From NCBI GenBank assembly GCA_034638255.1, contig JAWPGT010000096.1:1-64000 (forward strand): a stretch of DNA of 64,000 nt. The letters are read 5' to 3'. The notes below the pieces were generated by a model. It was not told the origin of the DNA, did not search any database, and worked only from the letters and a program-made list of their open reading frames with translations. Positions 21,741-33,009 of this stretch are shown piece by piece. Each line of letters begins with the position of its first letter. Position 1 is the stretch's first letter. Position numbers and translations under genes: made by a program. Source of the DNA: Coprinus comatus (Eukaryota > Basidiomycota > Agaricomycetes > Agaricales > Agaricaceae).

Positions 21741-22655
21741 ATATATACATATATTCATGTTAGGAAGACTCTCGGACCAGGCTATTTAACGCCTTTGGTA
21801 GGAGACGACGAAATATGTTTCACGCATCAAGATTAGGTTCGGTGATGATGTGCAAGCCCGTGCATGGCTATGTTATCGGCTGGAAGCCACAATCAAAGTG
21901 CGGTACAGCACCACAAGCTCTCGGTCACAGTAATAGGGTGTCTAAACTGTAATTAGCTATGATCTACACATGCGTTGTCAGCATGTTCAAAACAAGAAAT
22001 GCTCTATCTACGTCTTGCCTGAATCATAGGCAGCCTCCAGGGACACAATTGCCCCTTAGTAGTAGTATGAGTATCTTCCTCACAACACATATTCATCCTC
22101 TGACCCACACTTACAAGCAGTTTGGTCAGGTTTTACTCTTAGAACTAAAGTAGTGCCGAAATAGATCTTTCGAAGAACATGTTATTAATAGTAAATCAAG
22201 TAGACGCTGGACAGGACAATGCTGTGCACGTGCCTGTGTTCGAAGAACCTGTAGACAAGACTGAGTACTGAGTACTGAGTACTGAACGTTGACGTTGACC
22301 ACCAGTGTTAAGGAATTACTCCTTCTTCCTCAACATCCGATACCCTCTCACCAAAAATAATACTATACATTTCAAAGCTCTATGGGTCATCGTGAGGTGA
22401 GTGATGCTTTGCTTCAATGCGAATCAATGTATCTTGACAAATTCAAAGCAGTTTTGCTTTCCTGATTTATATGAATAATTATTGACACGAGGAAAATAGC
22501 ATTTGAAGGTATAGATCCTGTAAGTGAAACTATTTATGTATATTATTATCAAATTTTGAGATATAGATCCATAGAAGCTGAAGGTCGTTGATGAAGCAGC
22601 AGATGCAGCAAGATGGGAAGATTTGAACAAAAAGCCGAAGCTTTAACAAAGGATC
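21741..22655 (+). pseudogene. DUF6535 5' flank and first exons only (truncated copy)
   Basis: 21830-22380 resembles the 5' flank of copies 3 and 4 (GGTTCGGTGATGATGTG at 21837). At 22384 the family's mini-exon start (ATGGGTCATCGTGAG, GTGAGT donor) is present, then AGCATTTGAAGGTATAGATCC ending at 22518, and MKVVDEAADAARWEDLN from about 22577. One base is missing after AACAAAAA, so LTKE is out of frame. Homology ends near 22655 with a direct switch into sequence of the minus-strand-gene spacer (GATCTCTGTGATTTATCATA). Dead fragment. Confidence 0.7.
22262..22285. repeat. Short tandem repeat, unit ACTGAGT or TGAGTAC (about 3 copies)
   Basis: TGAGTAC is repeated three times in a row, followed by GTTGAC twice. 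A small microsatellite in a non-coding stretch. Confidence 0.8.
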
Positions 22656-23601
22656 TCTGTGATTTATCATAGACAATGGAGCAAAACCGAACATACAAAA
22701 GATGAACCCAAATACGTCACTAATCATCATCTCATCACGTCTGCGAGGACGACTTCTCTCCCTGCTACGCTCTACTTCACTTGATCTGTGCTGGCTATCT
22801 TCCTCATGAGCTCTTGGTTACCAGCCTGCCAGTCTCTATACAGAACCATACTTGTGCAGTCATCGCTTGGACAACTTCGGATTTATACTGCTCTTCAGGC
22901 TCAGAGACGCAGATCAGAAGCTCAAATGTACCCTCAGCATCCTCTTCACCATTCCTATGTCCGTCCTCAATCGGAGCTTGGCTTAGGCTGGTCGTGCATG
23001 TGGTCATTCAGGTCTCTGGCACATTGTCGATAGATACCGTATGGTTAGGGAAGACTAATGTGAGTCATATCATCTCAATGTATATCCTCAACGTGACAGC
23101 TTACCTTTTCACCTTCTACCCAACCTATAATCATCAGTGATCATTCAACACCTAACTACGATGAAGACCTGACTGTCGCCTATCTGGCTTTAACGAGAAA
23201 TTGTGGTCCTGAATTCTTGATCTCGCAGCCCCAACACGTACAAAACTCTTTCTGCAGACAGGATTGCCGTGAGTTTCTTTTCCTTTGCCAAATTTTGCAG
23301 AGGAGTCATCAGATATGCGGGTTATTCATGACATGTGGTCAACAACGTTTCAACGGATATCATTCCAAGAAAGTTAAATCCTACTGAAACGTGGCACATG
23401 TCTCCGCTGCGCAGTCACGGTTGCTTTGTTTACTTTTCTTCTTGAGAGTTTGAGGATCTCTTGAGGTTCTAGTACCGGTCCGAAAGGACTTGATATATTC
23501 AACCTCATTCTCCCTCTCTTTCTCTTTCTCTCTTTCTCTCTGCAGTATCCATCACGTCCCTTCGCTCAGTCCTATTACCTTTTCCTTCGTCTTCGGTATT
23601 C
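22656..23601. repeat. Connecting repeat (type B), copy in segmental duplication unit 1
   Basis: Runs nearly base for base with 39690-40609, allowing small changes. It begins right after the DUF6535 fragment with a piece of the minus-strand gene, then the type-B core from 22741. Open frames such as 22781-23140 exist in both copies but carry no recognised domain and are interrupted in the copies at 1-700 and 13188, so no gene is called. Confidence 0.65.
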
Positions 23602-24660
23602 ATGGATCTAGCCTATCTCTTGTCTACTACAACTCCCATGAATCCATCTAAATCAACCAATGGGGAGGATAGGATGTCACTACCACTTATTCTTCCTCCT
23701 CCATCTGTCCTTGATCCTGTTCATCCACCAGTCACAGCTGATTCGAGTGTTCATGAAGCCATGTATTTTTATCTTTCTAGATTTGCGAGTCATGTACTAT
23801 CCAACCAGGTTCACGTACGAAAGCTTTCAGAAAGAGGGTGATCATGGAGAAATTGGGATTGGAGGAAAAGGAGTATGATTATTTTGTGAAACTTGTTCCT
23901 CCTAGAGGAAGTGGTGTTCGTGTTAGTCATGTTGGATTGCCACCATGGTCTGCTCAGGCTCATATTACTACAAATATGGCGATGGCGATCCTGGTTGCTG
24001 TGTCCTCAAAAGAAAAGGGTGTTGATAGAACGGAATATGGGAATGGTCATGGAGGAAGAAAAAAGAGACCGACACCAATATTATCACGTTCGTCATCTTT
24101 CACATTTCTCTCATTCTGGCGCAGTTCTCATTTTTTGTCAAAGTTGAACCCGATGAAGATGAATCAGAATGCAATGGTGATGGTGAATCCGACTCAAGTC
24201 AAAATATCAGGCTCGCTTGTGTAGGTCAGAAGAGACCCGCACCTCAAACTGGTGATGCATCAACCTCAAAAATCACAAGTGAAGATTTAGTCGCAGAAAC
24301 CGATGTTGAAGCCGTCGGATCACGCAGAGCATCCAAGCGTATTCGTAGCAACCTTCTACACAATACTCAAACTATTGCGACTTCCACAGGTCGTCGAACT
24401 CGAACTACTACTACTCGAGGAACTCGGAAAACACCTGCCTGATATTCGGCAAGGAATGATTCAAGCCCCTCAGGAATATAAATGTTCAACCAACTACCAG
24501 TGGGAGTGCCGAAATATCTATAATGATCGCAACGATTTTGACTCAAGTTGTTGGTGTACGCTCTGTTTCTGTCTTGCCTCGGCCACTGCAAATAAATCCA
24601 CAGACTTCGCTTCGGAATATTATAACCCTTGAGTAATTTTCGGGGTGGCTCTATCTCCGA
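23602..24660 (+). pseudogene. Cys-motif family copy with the Cys cluster deleted
   Basis: Exon 1 starts MDLAYLLSTTTPMN at 23602 and is open to ADSSVHEAM. It then jumps straight to the intron end and a Cys exon reduced to the first few codons: CAACCAGGTT joins directly to CACGTACGAAAGC, so about 80 bp carrying five cysteines are missing compared with 41017-41130. From 23838 the frame is open for 128 codons (MEKLGLEEKEYDYF, VPPRGSGVRVSHVG, basic KKRPTP, then an acidic part). 24240-24480 keeps the Thr/Arg-rich segment. The protein could not have the family motif. Confidence 0.65.
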
Positions 24661-26803
24661 CAATATGACCTGTCTCAACTACGCTCACGAGTGTATAATG
24701 CCATAGCGAGTCTAGGAGAACTATATGTATTGTGATTGGCTTGTTGGATAAATGTCTGAGGCCTGAAGGGTTGGATTTGGGATTTGGGAGGAGCATAGTG
24801 TGATGGAGGTACCACTTGAGTAGCACGAGTATAGTAAGCGTACTACACTATGGAGTGGCGACAAAAAGAGAAAGGGGGAATAGAGAGCACTGAAACAGTA
24901 ATAGACTATAGTTCAAATACTCACCGATTGCACTGAGAAATCTTACCCAAACCACACACGGCCAATCTACTGAACAAGTTGTGAAATAAAAATGAAAAGA
25001 ACGTGCCTTATACTCTCGTCAACGTTTCCATCTTTCAGAAACTTCAGGTAGCAACAGTTCCAGATTCTGTTCAAAAACGCGATCTATGTTGGTGAACAAT
25101 GTGGCCACAGGTCCTCACTACTTGGTACTAGTGTCTTATCATGATAAAATTGCTAATGGAGGAACCTTGTAAACTAGTCAGTGCACTTCTAGGTTTTCAG
25201 TGCCTACATGTCGAGTTTCTTCCTCGACGTTATGACCATTCAAGTTGTTCTATTTTAGTCCTGTTGTTGATGCATCAACTCATCACGTCATAACCAAAGA
25301 CGACTCTTCTGCTTCACTCCATGCGCTCTGACTGTCTTTTTCTGACGTAGATCTGGCCTTCCTCTGGAATTCAAGCGTCTTGCCTCCTCAGTCTTGCCTC
25401 CTAGTCTGCTTTCTCTCTCTGCAGGTTCACTTGTTGGAACTTTGTGTTCGTGTGTCAAGTTCTATGCAGGATACACATCCGAAGCTCACTTCTTTCCCCC
25501 ATTCCTGTGTCGATCTTCAAGCAGAGGCTCTCGCAGTTAGAAAAGTCGTGTATGCTATCATTCGGGTCTCTGGATGATGTGGCGGATGGGTGGATGGATG
25601 GATGGTGCCCGGGAAGGTCTGGTTCGCGTCATTATCGTGAGTCATGTCATTTATTCAGCATGAGTATATACTCAATGCAATATCGGCGTACCTTTTCAAG
25701 CTCTATACTACATTTCCTGTACCCTTTCCTACTACAATTCATCATCATCGACGAGGCAGTTGTTCATCCCACGGGTATAACTGCGAAACCCCCGCTATGA
25801 TGAAGACCTGTGGCCTGTCTGGGCGTTTGATCAGTGACTTTATACATGGCATATATGATGAAAGATGCGAAACAAAAGAGGAAAACATGGGACATCTAGT
25901 ACGTCGCAAGCTCATCTCCAACGTATTATAGTTGACAGAACTACATCATGAACACAAAGGTATCGCTCGTAGCCAAGCTCTACACTACTCCAACGCTGCT
26001 TTACTTTTGTTCCTAGGGGTACTTGTTCCGCCTTCATTACTCCTCCTGATTCTAGACGTCTTGACACTACAAGCTCTTACTTCCAATCCAATGTTTTACA
26101 TTCTCTTACAGAACATTTGTCTCTTGATTTTAGATGTAATATTATATTTTGTCGGATATTCCGAATGCTGGGAAGCGTGTCACTGATTGTATGTGTTCAC
26201 ATATTCGTAGTGTGTGTTTCCTCTGTCTCCCTACTACCACAAATTCTCATCATTGCATTTCCGTTGAATGACTACACATTTTTTACTGTCGTTCACACTG
26301 CATGTAATATCTTGAACTCAAAAGAGAAAATACATTACTATCTTAATTGAACTCAGTTCTGGATATTGTGCTTCAGAGCTTTGTGTTCGTACCCCACTTA
26401 ATCAAATTGGACATTTATTCAGACCATTTTTTTAGGTATCATTTCTAGAGTCTTCTTTTCCACTTGAATTGAACCTCACCTAAATTAGGATTACTTTCAT
26501 GAAAGAGAAGGCATATTTGATGTTCTTGGACCTACAATGAGTTGAATCCACACATACACAGACAGTGATAAATGCAATTCTGATACTCACAATCTTCTCA
26601 AGATTGACGCTTAATCAATTTCAGGTAGTGAGCGTCAATCTTGAGCACTCAACACCAACCCCACTTCTCAAATAACGTATAATATACGTCTGCCTTGGCA
26701 TAATTGCCGACCTCTTATATCGGTTTTCAAGATCAGGCGCGTATTATCAGTAATTTGTCACGCATTAGTACGCCCTGCCAGTGTGTGTTTCTGTGAATCT
26801 CTT
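24661..26803. repeat. Repeat region between modules; 25340-26803 lacks a partner in unit 2
   Basis: 24530-25335 is repeated at 42330-43140. From about 25340 to 26803 the second duplication unit has nothing equivalent. Within this extra part 25380-25930 resembles the type-D connecting repeat and its GTACGTCGCAAGCTCATCT motif. 25930-26350 holds an AT-rich stretch with hydrophobic open frames (LLLFLGVLVPPSLLLLILD at about 26000) with no start, splice site or second copy to support a gene. Confidence 0.5.
26597..26645. repeat. Perfect 15-bp inverted repeat, 19-nt loop
   Basis: CTCAAGATTGACGCT at 26597-26611 and its exact reverse complement at 26631-26645. In a non-coding spacer. It could form a hairpin in RNA or be the centre of a decayed foldback element. 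Confidence 0.85.
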
Positions 26804-27636
26804 TGGACCTGTAAGAAAGCCCATTGGTAAGAGTCAAGGCTGGTTGGTTTAGTTTCATACAGAAGGATCTAGCTTGAGTTCGGTGATGATGTGAAAACTC
26901 ATCCCAGATTATCCCAGTTGCGTTTAACCTGGAAATGTAAGAAGGATCGCGTAAATTTAAATGATTCCCATGTCAAATGACACACACTGGGTTACCCGGT
27001 TAAGGAAGCTACACGCCGAAGATCGATATCCCCCATACTGATTGGAGAGTGGTTTGGAACACCGACTACTATCTGGTAGTCCGAGGCACGTGTACCAGGT
27101 ATTCCAATGAAGACTACTGTATCCTGCAGCATGTATAAGGTTGTGTGTGTGTAATTTTTGTGACAGTTGCTGTTGAACGTTTGAACATTGAATGATTGAT
27201 ATGTATCTACTATGGCCCCAATGGCGTCTCCTGGTAAGTACTATGATGCTTCTGAACATATGCTCAAGCAATGATTGGCTATCAGCCTTGTCATACTAAG
27301 CGTATGCTGAGTGTTTCTAAATCAATGCATGGGTGTCTGACCCGAATAGCAACAATGGTTGAAGAAAATCTGATCCACTCTCTCATTCCAGCAATCTCGC
27401 ACAGTGGAGCCCCCCAATATTAGAACCATTACTATGTATCTATATTCATAGATGTCTTTCCAGAGAATGCATTCTAGATTTACTGGTAGACGTTGAACAT
27501 CTAGATCTGTACGTATTCAAACTGGTGTGTTACTACATAAGAGAAGACTGAATATTGATGTTGCTAGTGCTCTCTAACCGCCCCCATCTTGAACTTTTGA
27601 TTCCACCTTGCTTGAATAACAGCGAACGTCTTTGTT
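26804..27636. promoter_or_regulatory. 5' flank of DUF6535 copy 3
   Basis: Nearly the same as 43148-43979 upstream of copy 4, and partly like 21740-22380. It runs from a sharp duplication border (GGACCTGTAAGAAAGCCC) to the start codon. The minus-strand open frame of 104 codons (26957-27271) is kept in both copies, but they are recent duplicates, so that is weak evidence. Core promoter elements cannot be fixed by eye. Confidence 0.45.
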
Positions 27637-30600
27637 ATGCCTCGCCATCGTATGGTACGTTGTAGTAATTGCCTTCAATTAGAATGAATGTCCTGACCAC
27701 ACCACTGTCTAGTTTCCTTTTATTCGATAAATATGATTGCTGACAGTAGGAATATAGTGTTCGAAGGTATAGATCCTGTAAGTCAAGTTCATTGGAGAAT
27801 CATGTTATAAACACTAATATATGTATGCTTAGAATTTGAAGGTTGTGGATGAGGATGCAGACGCGAAACGATGGGAAGGGCTGAACAGGAAGGCAGAGTC
27901 TTTGACAAAGGAAACATATGAGAGTTGGACAAAAGGATTGAATAATCTTCTCATTTTTGTAAGCAGCATTGACTCTGGGATTGCACAATATACTCATGAT
28001 AATCTTTTACAGGCTGGTCTCTTTTCGGCAATTCTCACTGCTTTTACCATTGAAGCCGCCAGGACAATCCAGGGCGATCCAGCAGAGATGACAGTACTTT
28101 TACTACGAACAATTGTTCTGCAACTAAATAATCAATCAAATCCACAAGCAAATATTCCTATTCCCCTCAACCCAGAAATGACGCCTTCCATCTCCTCCCA
28201 GCGCATCAACGTGTTATTCTCCGTCAGCCTTGCGCTTAGTCTTGTTTCGGTTCTGGGAGGGATTCTGTGTCTACAATGGCTGCAAGAGTTTAGTAGGAAC
28301 ATCACAGGTGTATCAAACAAAGAGGACCTATTTCTACAACATCAACGTCATGAGAGTCTCCGGAAGTGGGGTGTCTTGATCATCCTCAATATGATACCAC
28401 TTTTCCTACTGATTGCGCTTGGTCTCTTCTTCGTTGGGTTCATGGTCTTGCAATGGGAATCAAAGTCACTTGCCTCTGGACCTGTGACGTTTCTTGTTGC
28501 TCTATCTGGTGGATTTATTGTCTGTACCACAGTCCTCCCCACCTGCCAGTTCCTCTTCCTTGTAGGAAAATCAACTGGTGCAAACAACCCTCGACCCGTC
28601 CTTTGTCCATACCGATCACCTCAATCATGGCTTTTTCATGTAATCCTGCAAAAGCTTTTTTTCCTTATCACCAATCTGCCACTATTGAAGATGAAATCGG
28701 ACTTCTGGAACACATTGAAGGGCATCAGCAGTTGGTTGGAATATGATACGAATGGTGTAAAAAGGTGGAAAGAGAAAGCAGGGGCTGTGGAATCAATACA
28801 TCAATCATTGTTGTGGATATCACGCGAGTACAGACAGGCGACTACAGTTGCCTTGGATGCATACTCTTGTATGGTATTTGCATCTTGTCATGGGTCATGG
28901 ATGAAGTTGAAGGAAAAAGATGTACCTGCCGATCTCGAGTGGAATTGGGAGGAGCAAGGGTTGTTGACATCATTTGAAAGAGAGAATAACCTCAATGACA
29001 CTGAAATTGTCCAGAAGATTCGTGCAAAGGCAGTGATTGATGCAATGGAGGAATGGAATAGGTCACCTGTCTCTTTGAAACGCCCTGCACCTCTGTCAGA
29101 TATTTCGGCTTTGGAGAAATCCATTTGTGATATGGACCTTTTTTCTCGAAGAGGTAAAGTCTATTATATGTTATATATATTCCTTTAGTAATATTTGCAC
29201 TAGCTCTCTTAGAAGACATTGCTACTGGCTTGAGGAGTTCAGAGAATACGTGGGTTACTCCAGAGAATGCTGTTGCTGTTACCTGCCATGTGATCGATCA
29301 ATACTCTTGTCATTTGGATGGGATAAGTCCTATTTTGGTTAAACTGTGCAAGTGTCCAACCACTCGATCACTTCCTCACATACGTCATCTCCGCAACAAA
29401 CTCTGGGATAAACTCAGCTCAGAGCATAGGTGTGAAGGGCTGGTCTGGATATTCAACGATGTCTTTCCTGCTGTGGACTCTACGCACTACGAAGATCTTG
29501 GATGGATACTTGAAAGGCTGCTTGTGAAGTGTGATAAATGCTTTATTAACTCTTGTTCGTCTTCTCATCTACTCTGCCATCTCTCTCTGACCACCATTAC
29601 TCCTCAGGGTTTGCAGAAGACTTCCTCAAAATCATAGAAGACCTTGCCTTGAAGCGTCTCATTGGCAAAGAAAGATCATTGAATACCATCTTTCTCTACA
29701 CTAAACACATCCTACAACACTCATCGGGGCTATCCATCATACTTCCTTCCATCGAAACAACCCTCAACGCAATACTCTCTGCTGCAGAAGAACATGTTCA
29801 ACACTCGCGCTCAATATTTTCTGTCCTGCACCCAAATCGATTCACCATCCCACGAACACTGCCTAGACCTGGCCATGAACAAGACCTGGAGCCTGTATGG
29901 ACTGTGATAGACAACTTCAACATGAGATTGAAGGAGATATGGCGAATTCATGAGGTTGTTGAGTCTGGTGGTGAAGCATCAGGAAAAATTGAGCATATAT
30001 CCACTTCTGGTACGTTGCAAGTTTATCTCCTCTCGTAATATATCTAATAGTCTACTCAAAGTCGAACACACTGGCCAAATCGTTTCAGCAACACACATTA
30101 CTGAGAATCTACCTATGGCCACTACACCGCATCCTATCATTTCCCTGTCAACGTCCCTGCAATCTAACAAATTTCATGAAACAGACTTACACAATGGAAT
30201 AACTGACCAAGTCACTCCAGCAATATACTCTCCTGAAGCTCTGCCCATGTCTACTACACCCTCCTTGCCACCTCCCTTGCAATCCTACAATTTTCACGAA
30301 ACAGCCACCACACTGGGTGTTGGCGCTCGAAATGCAGTCTCACCGGTTCTTTCATCATCGCAAGATTTCGAACAACATTCATCTAATAGCGTTTCAGTCG
30401 TGCCTGCTAGGCCAGCAATCCCACCAGCCACGAATGTGATTTCAACTTCCACATCCAGTCGACCTACATCACCTCTTCCCAACGAGACACCCACCAGTCA
30501 AGATTCACACGTTATCACTCCCTACTCACAACCAGACGTCGCTGGACCTGGGACCGTAAACCAAGCCTTGTCCTCTGCGGTACAAGATCTACAAAGTACT

Positions 30601-30663
30601 CCATCAACTCCATCTCTGTCTACAGATTATCATGCCGAAGAGTTGACCGGTCCTCAGGCTTAA
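27637..30663 (+). CDS. DUF6535 multi-pass membrane protein, copy 3
   Basis: Uncharacterised membrane protein of the Agaricomycete DUF6535 family. Exons 27833-27958, 28013-29153, 29204-29554, 29608-30009 and 30062-30663 join in phase into 873 residues; all introns are 49-54 nt with GT-AG borders. One uses a GTTCGT donor. A mini-exon (FEGIDP, ending 27777) and an ATG exon at 27637 (MPRHRM, GTACGT donor) stand upstream, but the acceptor between them is uncertain. The N-terminal part has KRWEGLNRKAE and TKETYESWTKGLNNLLIF, then four membrane segments (AGLFSAILTAFTIE; a 30-residue pair around LGGILCLQW; LIILNMIPLFLLIALGLFF; LVALSGGFIVCTTVLP). A helical soluble domain follows, then about 200 residues rich in Ser, Thr, Pro and Gln. 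The 54-nt segment at 27959-28012 is open and in frame, but copy 1 shows it is an intron. No disabling change seen. Confidence 0.85.
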
Positions 30664-31310
30664 CCACTCGTGTTGGAACAGAATTCATGTAACGAAAACA
30701 TGGTATTGCGATCTGGTGATTTTCCGGAAATATTAGGGGTGGCATAAAATATTCTTCCTACTCTTGATTGCAGGAAAGTTCGATGCTAGTATATGTGATT
30801 GTCTTTAACACTAAAGGAATACATGTTTGAGCCCTCAAAGAGTTGAGATGGTATACTTATCATTGGAAAGTTAAGGAATCAAGGAATGAAACAGGAAGCT
30901 GCAGAAAAGGTATTGTACTAAATCCATAGATGGAATATACGTTCTACATACTTATCATATCCATCTCACACACCGACATGGTCCTTGTTTCCCGCTTTGA
31001 AACCTCTTCTCTGCAACCATATTCATTAACGTAACAAAGTACATCTTTTTACTACAAGGTTGCACCACGAATTATAATAGCGGGGTGATTTGTATCAAAG
31101 ATACACAGTACTCCAGTTGCGCTGTTTCTCGTTTGTTGTTGCCATAGATCACTATTGAGGGAATCCTTGTGAGTACGATGGGACGTCAGAGTATTGAAAT
31201 TAAAGTTATGAAAGGAGTCGTACCTGTGACCCTCAGCGAAAGAGACATTGTTGAATACCACCGTCAGGAATATATAAGCGAAATTGGGTGATACGTAGCT
31301 TAAATTAGGT
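30664..31310. other. 3' flank of DUF6535 copy 3
   Basis: Non-coding flank shared with 47006-47660 and 37626-38340. No gene seen on either strand before the relic that starts near 32350 on the minus strand. Confidence 0.5.
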
Positions 31311-32350
31311 CAACCAACATGAAGGAACACTCCAAACTGGATTCCTAATAGGAAGTTGAATCCGTTTGATTCAAAAGTTGAGGAAGAGCGTGATGATGAA
31401 GATGGTCTTGTACTGTATCGGAACTCTTGGTACGAGGGTCGTCGAAGGGCGTAGAAGTTGGCGGGATATAATCAATGTCAGTGACACTCGATTCGATCAA
31501 AGATCGTGGTACGCATTAAGTATTGAAATGAGTTACTTTAAAACGATGTCAGATGGGTATGCATTTCAGGAAATGGAATATGAAAAAGAGGGAAAAGGAA
31601 AGAAGAAATGAAAGAAGAAAAAACGTAAAACTCACCTCGTTTTCAAGGGTACATACAGACCAACTTCACTCCTCTGTTGAAATGACATTATCGATCTCTA
31701 CAATGTCAAAAGAGACAGCCAACAATCTCTGTGATTTATCATAGACAATGCCACAAAACCGAATATACAAAAGATACAGATACATCTATTTTCTGTAGTA
31801 GGATTGAGAACGTACGTATCTTTTTCACGAGTTTAGGGGGTTTCCTGGAGGTTCCTGTAGATGAAAAATGTTTATCAAAGTACGTGAAGATGATTGATGG
31901 TGTGGAACACGGTAAGAAAGAACTTACAAGATAAATATTACTGGTCCTTTTGTTCACCATAATAACCTTGGCAATTCACTTGCTTGAAGCATATGTTCAT
32001 GAAACACAATCCTAGCTGTGATTGCAACAGAAATTTGAAGTGATGTTGTTGGTTGAGAGCGAGAGTGAGCTTCGGGAGTACTGTACTACACAGTCGAGAA
32101 ACAACTCACCGGATAATAACATGTGTCGATTCCTGGAGCCTCTATCTCATTTCCCCAGTTCTAAGGTCTGTAACGGCTCGACTCTAGTCAATCCCAGCCC
32201 CTTCTTCCGATAAGTGACATTACTGTGAGCAGCATGGACAGTGAGCTGGTGCAAATTTCGTCGAAAGTGATTGTGATTGGGGGTGTGTATTGTTAAGGAG
32301 GGGTGAATGATGTTTTCAGCGATGGCTTGTATCATACACTCAGTGGCCAA
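31311..32350 (-). pseudogene. Minus-strand spliced gene relic, copy a
   Basis: Read on the minus strand, exon-like blocks with GT-AG borders recur in the three DUF6535 downstream spacers. Here: 32350 to about 32210 (HQLTVHAAHSNVTY), a short block after a ccttag acceptor at about 32165 (NWGNEIEAPGIDTCYYP, GTGAGT donor near 32115), a block ending in SRKPPKLVKK near 31840, and a block from 31790 homologous to 'RFCSIVYDKSQRSLAVS' in the other copies. In this copy the last block is frameshifted and has lost part of its middle. I do not recognise the family. Confidence 0.45.
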
Positions 32351-33009
32351 AGTTCCGTAGTTCTTGGGAGTTAATTTATATGAGGTGAAGCTCTTGCATA
32401 ACCTCTACTCCATGAGCCGTTAAGATATGGTCAGTCGTTGTACAAAAACACACAACTGAACATATGGATTCTGTTCAGCCATTAGATTGAGTAAATGCAG
32501 CATGAACTCACCCCGAAAGGTTGATGTAGGTAGAGACGGATGCTTTGATGTGCTTCCAATCAGTGAAAGAGAGCTTTAGCAGTGATGAAGGAGCCTAGTT
32601 CGGTCAACGTGATTGGACCTGGTCAGTGCGTTTCTGTACTTTGCAGTTGGTGACATTACGTCAACGACTTCTTTCCCCTCAACCAGCAACTGCTACGCTC
32701 TGCTTCACTCGATCTACGCTGGCCCGTTCAGAACATGTGGTCAACAACATCGGATATCACTTCAAGAAAATTTATTCTTCCTGGAATGTGGTGTATGTCT
32801 CCGCTGCACAGCTACAATTGCTTTGTTTCGTTTTTCTTAGGTTGCACACCTTTTGTGTTTTGACCTGCCGGATCTCTCTGTGGCAGTACCTGTCAGAAAG
32901 GACTTGGTATCATCCGCCGTGTTTTGGTTCTGAGCTTCTCTCGCCTTCTCTCCCTCTCCCTTTTTCTCTGCAGCATCCGTCACCGTCCTTGTCTCTTGGT
33001 TGTTCGCTC
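32351..33009. repeat. Connecting repeat (type B, short form) upstream of a Cys-motif copy
   Basis: Contains the 'ctctgcttcactcgatctac' core at about 32698 and the 'gtcaacaacat' and 'gtctccgctgc' motifs that precede every Cys-motif copy. It parallels 48950-49530. No gene. Confidence 0.55.

Noticed and set aside
22781..23140. 119-codon plus-strand frame, also at 39812-40171
   Set aside because: Shared by two recent duplicates but interrupted in the older copies at 1-700 and 13188-13830; no domain.
26957..27271. 104-codon minus-strand frame upstream of DUF6535 copies 3 and 4 (also 43300-43614)
   Set aside because: It is kept only between two recent duplicates, overlaps the probable promoter and has no domain or splice evidence.
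27959..28012. 18 in-frame codons between LLIF and AGLFSAI in the DUF6535 genes as coding sequence
   Set aside because: GTAAGC and TTACAG borders, and the matching segment of copy 1 has a stop codon; treated as an intron.
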